From an uncultured Mucilaginibacter sp. (GTDB taxonomy: Bacteria; Bacteroidota; Bacteroidia; Sphingobacteriales; Sphingobacteriaceae): a stretch of DNA of 64,000 bases. Below the pieces are notes generated by a model that searched no databases, had not been told where the DNA came from, and saw only the letters and a list, made by a program, of their open reading frames with translations. The stretch covers positions 32,796-96,795 of the forward strand of contig NZ_CAITNG010000013.1 of the NCBI RefSeq assembly GCF_903893715.1. Reading direction: 5' to 3'. The translations under genes and the position numbers were made by a program. Shown piece by piece: positions 60,826-64,000 of the stretch; the stretch's first letter is position 1, and every line of letters starts with the position of its first letter.

Positions 60826-62094
60826 ATCCCTTCTCGCCCGGCTCCTAAACTCGCCGAACTTTTTAGCGCCGCCATTTCGCGGACCGCCTTTGCCGCCACG
60901 GCCGCCACCACCGCCCGGTTTGTTGGGCGATTTAATGCCCGGGCCCATAGCAGGCGGGCGCATAGGGTAGGGTTGGTCGTCCACAACCGGGATAGGCTTG
61001 GATATCAGTTTTTGTATATCGAATAAAAACTCGCCTTCATCCGCATCGCAAAATGATAAAGCGATACCGCTTAAACCCGCACGACCTGTACGGCCAATAC
61101 GGTGTACATAAGTTTCGGGTACGTTGGGCAGTTCGTAATTGATCACGTGCGTCAGCTCGTCAACATCAATACCACGTGCCGCAATATCGGTAGCTACCAA
61201 AACACGGGTGGTGCGGCTCTTAAAGTTGCTCAAAGCACGTTGCCTCGCGTTTTGCGATTTATTGCCGTGTATGGCCTCGGCAGTAATACCCACCTTCACC
61301 AAATCCTTCACCACCTTATCGGCACCATGTTTGGTGCGGGTAAATACCAGGGCGGTAGCAATGGTCTTGTCTTTCAATATATGGATAAGCAGGTTTTTCT
61401 TGTCGTTCTTGTCTACAAAGTAAAGGCCCTGTTGTATGGTATCCGCTGTTGAAGATACCGGCGTAACCGTTACCTTTTCGGGATTGTTGAGTATACTGCT
61501 GGCCAATGCCTGTATCTCGTTCGGCATAGTGGCCGAAAAGAACAATGTTTGACGTTTTTGCGGCAACTTGCCGATGATCTTCTTCACATCCACCACAAAG
61601 CCCATATCCAGCATACGGTCGGCTTCGTCCAGTACCAGTATCTTCACATGCTCTAAATGCACAAACTTTTGGTTCACTAAATCGAGCAAACGGCCCGGGG
61701 TGGCTACCAGAATATCGACGCCGCGTTTCAGCGTTTCTACCTGGTGGTGTTGCGATACCCCGCCGAAAATCACCAAATGTTTTAAACCGGTATGCTTGCC
61801 ATAAGCGGCAAAGCTCTCGTCAATTTGTATGGCCAACTCGCGGGTTGGTGTCAGTATCAGTGCCTTAATGGTCTTTTGTTCCTTATGTTGCAGGCGCTCG
61901 TTGTGCAATATCTGTAAAATAGGTATCGCGAAGGCAGCTGTTTTACCGGTACCGGTTTGGGCGCAGCCTAAAAGGTCCTTGCGGTCCAACACAATCGGTA
62001 TGGCCTGTTCTTGTATAGGCGTAGGTGTGGTATAACCCTCATGTTTTAGGGCCTTGAGGATAGGCTCAATTAATTTTAAATTCTCGAATGACAT
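60823..62094 (-). CDS. DEAD-box ATP-dependent RNA helicase (RhlE/DeaD-type)
   Basis: A 423-residue cytoplasmic RNA helicase. All motifs are seen: Q motif (PTPIQEQAIP), I (AQTGTGKTAAFA), Ia (PTRELAIQ), Ib (VATPGRLLD), II (DEAD), III (SAT), V (ATDIAARGIDVD) and VI (HRIGRTGR). The C-terminal 50 residues are basic and Gly-rich (PGGGGGRGGKGGPRNGGAKK), giving nonspecific RNA binding. The frame is most like RhlE. A -7 box at 62195-62202 implies an untranslated leader of about 95 nt, as found for cold-shock helicases. Confidence 0.94.
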   Translation of the reverse strand: MSFENLKLIEPILKALKHEGYTTPTPIQEQAIPIVLDRKDLLGCAQTGTGKTAAFAIPILQILHNERLQHKEQKTIKALILTPTRELAIQIDESFAAYGKHTGLKHLVIFGGVSQHHQVETLKRGVDILVATPGRLLDLVNQKFVHLEHVKILVLDEADRMLDMGFVVDVKKIIGKLPQKRQTLFFSATMPNEIQALASSILNNPEKVTVTPVSSTADTIQQGLYFVDKNDKKNLLIHILKDKTIATALVFTRTKHGADKVVKDLVKVGITAEAIHGNKSQNARQRALSNFKSRTTRVLVATDIAARGIDVDELTHVINYELPNVPETYVHRIGRTGRAGLSGIALSFCDADEGEFLFDIQKLISKPIPVVDDQPYPMRPPAMGPGIKSPNKPGGGGGRGGKGGPRNGGAKKFGEFRSRARRD

Positions 62095-62194
62095 GTATAA
62101 ATTTTAAAGTGTGCCCGCTCTTTAAAGGGAAATGAAAAATGGTATTGATCAGAGCCGGTTAAGTGCGGATATACGCAAACCGCATATATTGCCG

Positions 62195-62202
62195 CAAAGA
62201 TA
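62195..62202 (-). promoter_or_regulatory. -7 promoter element TATCTTTG of the helicase gene
   Basis: CAAAGATA on the plus strand gives an exact TAnnTTTG, followed by C, on the minus strand, 100 bp before the ATG. No clear -33. Confidence 0.6.
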
Positions 62203-62462
62203 CGGTTTTTATTTGATGTAAGATGGATGATGTGAAATGGAAGATGGGGGTGTTTATTTCGGATGTCGGATTTTCAATTTCGGATTTGAAGGTTATGGGT
62301 ATCCGCATGATGTGCTCCCGATAGCTATCGGGATGAGTAAATATGCATATGTGCAAATGCCCTTCCCTTTCTTACGCTTTGCGCCGAACACTATGCACCT
62401 TGCGAAAAATATGGGTATTTATGGGTACGTTTCAAAAAAAATTTCGCTGGCGCGAGCGTCAT
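62203..62462. repeat. Gene-free repeat region, inverted relative of 25497-25830
   Basis: No gene. GATGGAAGATG and TTTCGGATTT words (62221-62290) are followed by GGTTATGGGTATCC (62291-62304), the 18-bp perfect palindrome 62316-62333 (TCCCGATAG/CTATCGGGA), CTTTCTTACGCTTTGCGCCG (62367-62386) and ATGGGTATTTATGGGTA (62411-62427). All but the palindrome recur, in reverse, in 25497-25830. An IS1182 element adjoins on the right. Confidence 0.75.
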
Positions 62463-64000
62463 CGTGGCTGTTGCGCAACGAAAGGATTATTTTCAATAAT
62501 ATTTTGTTAAGATATTGATATTTAGTATCTTAACATCATGCAAGGGAAGAAAAACTATCAAGAGAAGCTCTTTACCAATTTCCAGTTATCAGATCGGGTT
62601 CCGGCAGATAATATCTACAGGAAATTGAAAGAAACATTAGACCTTCATTTTTTATACGCCGCTACATCAAAGTATTATGGAAAAGATGGCCAAAAAAGCA
62701 TTGACCCCATCGTTTTTTTTAAGCTATTGCTTGTGGGCTATTTAGAGAACCAACCAAGCGACAGGCGTATCATCAATATATCGTCCATGCGTCTGGACAT
62801 TTTGTATTTCATCGGTTATGATATTGATGAGGAGTTGCCATGGCACTCTACGTTAAGCCGTACCCGTCAGCTTTATGATGAAGACGTTTTCAAAGAATTG
62901 TTTAAACAGGTCTTGAAGCAGTGTATCGACAAAGGGATGTTGACCGGAAAAAGGCAAGCAATCGACAGTGTTCTGGTCAAAGCGAACGCGTCGATGGACA
63001 GCGTTACAGACATTTTGGAGGATGCGATGGTATTTACCGGCCAGTTAAAAGATGGGGTACCGGATGAAAATGAGCAAGACGAACAGTTTCCCGATAAACC
63101 CGAAATGAAGCCTCAAAAACGCAATAATGCCAACCGTGCCAGCACAACAGACCCTGATTCAAAGATGTCGGTAAAACCCGGTAAAGTAATGAAACTGAAC
63201 TACCTTGGCCAACTTAGTGTAGATACTTCAAGTTATATCATCACCAGTATCGGGGCTTTCCATGCAAATAAAAAGGACTGCCAATGTCTTGATGCTGTAC
63301 TTGAGCAAGTCGGGCATAACCTTAAGGAATACGGTCTGACGGTCGAGGAAATCGTTGCCGATGCCAACTACAGTAGTTCATCGGCATTGGAAAGTCTCAT
63401 TTCACGGGGTATTACAGGCTATATACCCAACACAGGAACATATAAACAAGAACGGGACGGGTTTGTATATGATGAAGAAAACGACCGTTACCAATGTAGT
63501 CAGGGGAACACTTTAAAGTTTATTGGTTACAAAAATCATCATGGGACTTCAAAGACATATATGAGCAAGCGGTCTGATTGTAAAGACTGTCCTGTCCGCG
63601 CAAAATGCCTCGGTAAATCAAGCTATAAAACGCTTACCAATTCCTTGACAAGGCCTCTGTTTGACGAGATGCACAGACGAATGAACGGAGATTATGGCAA
63701 GCAAATGATGACGATACGGAAAAGTACGGTAGAACCCGTCATTGGAAACCTAATCGAATACCTGGGTATGCGAAAAGTCAATACGATCGGGATAAAACTG
63801 GCCAATAAATGCATGATAATGGCCGGAATTGCTTATAATCTCAAAAAAATGATAAAATACGGAGAGAAAGAACTTTGGGATGCTATATTGAACCTGTTAG
63901 AACCTAAAGTGACACTTGACCCTGTTGTTATAAAAGCTAATGGACCTCAATTTACTACAAAATTAACATGCTTGTAAAAGTTCGTTGCGCAACAGCCACG
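62463..64000. mobile_element. IS1182-family insertion sequence reaching the window edge
   Basis: A 20-bp perfect inverted repeat, CGTGGCTGTTGCGCAACGAA at 62463-62482 and its complement at 63981-64000, frames one intact transposase gene. It contains the palindrome TTGCGCAA. The outermost base or two may belong to a target duplicate; the right flank is outside the window so this cannot be judged. About 1.54 kb. Confidence 0.9.
62538..63977 (+). CDS. IS1182-family transposase
   Basis: A 479-residue DDE transposase with the family layout: N-terminal DUF772 domain (LHFLYAATSKYYGKDGQKSIDPIVFFKLLLVGYL, MRLDILYFIGYDIDEELPWHSTLSRTRQLY), DSVLVKANAS catalytic Asp, VEEIVADANYSSSSALE second Asp, cysteine-rich insert (CKDCPVRAKCLG) and the C-terminal VEPVIGNLIEYLGMRKV with the catalytic Glu. 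Full length with no breaks. Confidence 0.95.
   Translation: MQGKKNYQEKLFTNFQLSDRVPADNIYRKLKETLDLHFLYAATSKYYGKDGQKSIDPIVFFKLLLVGYLENQPSDRRIINISSMRLDILYFIGYDIDEELPWHSTLSRTRQLYDEDVFKELFKQVLKQCIDKGMLTGKRQAIDSVLVKANASMDSVTDILEDAMVFTGQLKDGVPDENEQDEQFPDKPEMKPQKRNNANRASTTDPDSKMSVKPGKVMKLNYLGQLSVDTSSYIITSIGAFHANKKDCQCLDAVLEQVGHNLKEYGLTVEEIVADANYSSSSALESLISRGITGYIPNTGTYKQERDGFVYDEENDRYQCSQGNTLKFIGYKNHHGTSKTYMSKRSDCKDCPVRAKCLGKSSYKTLTNSLTRPLFDEMHRRMNGDYGKQMMTIRKSTVEPVIGNLIEYLGMRKVNTIGIKLANKCMIMAGIAYNLKKMIKYGEKELWDAILNLLEPKVTLDPVVIKANGPQFTTKLTCL

Overview
The window comes from a member of the Bacteroidota, most likely family Sphingobacteriaceae (Mucilaginibacter/Pedobacter-like); the genus is an inference. 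Supporting signs are a SusC/SusD pair, DUF1684, DUF3606 and four-helix-bundle (S23-like) proteins, LytTR two-component genes next to LiaF-like membrane proteins, promoters of the Bacteroidota type (TAnnTTTG at -7), few Shine-Dalgarno sites, and intergenic DNA rich in short degenerate repeats.

Layout. 1-8 kb: tail of an unidentified gene, a secreted START-domain protein, a GH130 plus GT4-fusion glycan operon, small DUF3606 and DUF1684 proteins and a secreted CE15-like esterase. 8-12.6 kb: an operon of universal stress protein, acetate kinase and phosphoketolase, which together turn sugar phosphates into acetyl phosphate and then acetate plus ATP. 12.6-22.5 kb: envelope and secreted proteins (CBM9-like Gly-rich protein, two TPR proteins, LolA-like protein, cardiolipin synthase, Spy-like protein), an XRE-cupin regulator, a single-domain response regulator, accA, and a coupled pair of unknown genes, the first apparently frameshifted. 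22.6-25.4 kb: tRNA-Gln, prs, rplY and a GIY-YIG gene enclosed in 29-bp inverted repeats. 25.4-31 kb: a repeat-rich gap, an SDR enzyme, a J-domain/flippase fusion, the two agmatine-to-putrescine enzymes and manA. 31-40 kb: a PAS histidine kinase with its response regulator, a LytS/LytR pair behind two LiaF-like proteins, a tail-less SSB, a zinc-ribbon protein, a frameshifted VOC gene and thymidine kinase. 40-47.5 kb, minus strand: purH, mreB, mreC, mreD, mrdA and rodA, the rod-shape/elongasome cluster. 47.7-52.3 kb: a susD-susC pair without neighbouring carbohydrate enzymes.

52.6-56.0 kb is a complete IS1595-family transposon of 3,348 bp. It has 25-bp terminal inverted repeats (23/25 identical), an exact 8-bp target duplication, a transposase, and six uncharacterised passenger genes, one carrying a HEPN-type R-x4-H motif. 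A copy of the inner terminal-repeat motif lies between the -33 and -7 elements of the transposase promoter, which suggests self-regulation. 56-62 kb holds a methyltransferase, fabG, a VWA membrane protein whose start codon lies in a terminator-like hairpin, a four-helix-bundle gene flanked by inverted short repeats, a DivIC/FtsB-like division protein and a DEAD-box helicase. The window ends inside or exactly at the end of an IS1182-family insertion sequence.

The strongest leads are the IS1595 cargo transposon, the GIY-YIG gene framed by inverted repeats, and several intergenic repeat families that form stem-loops or sit exactly on stop codons.
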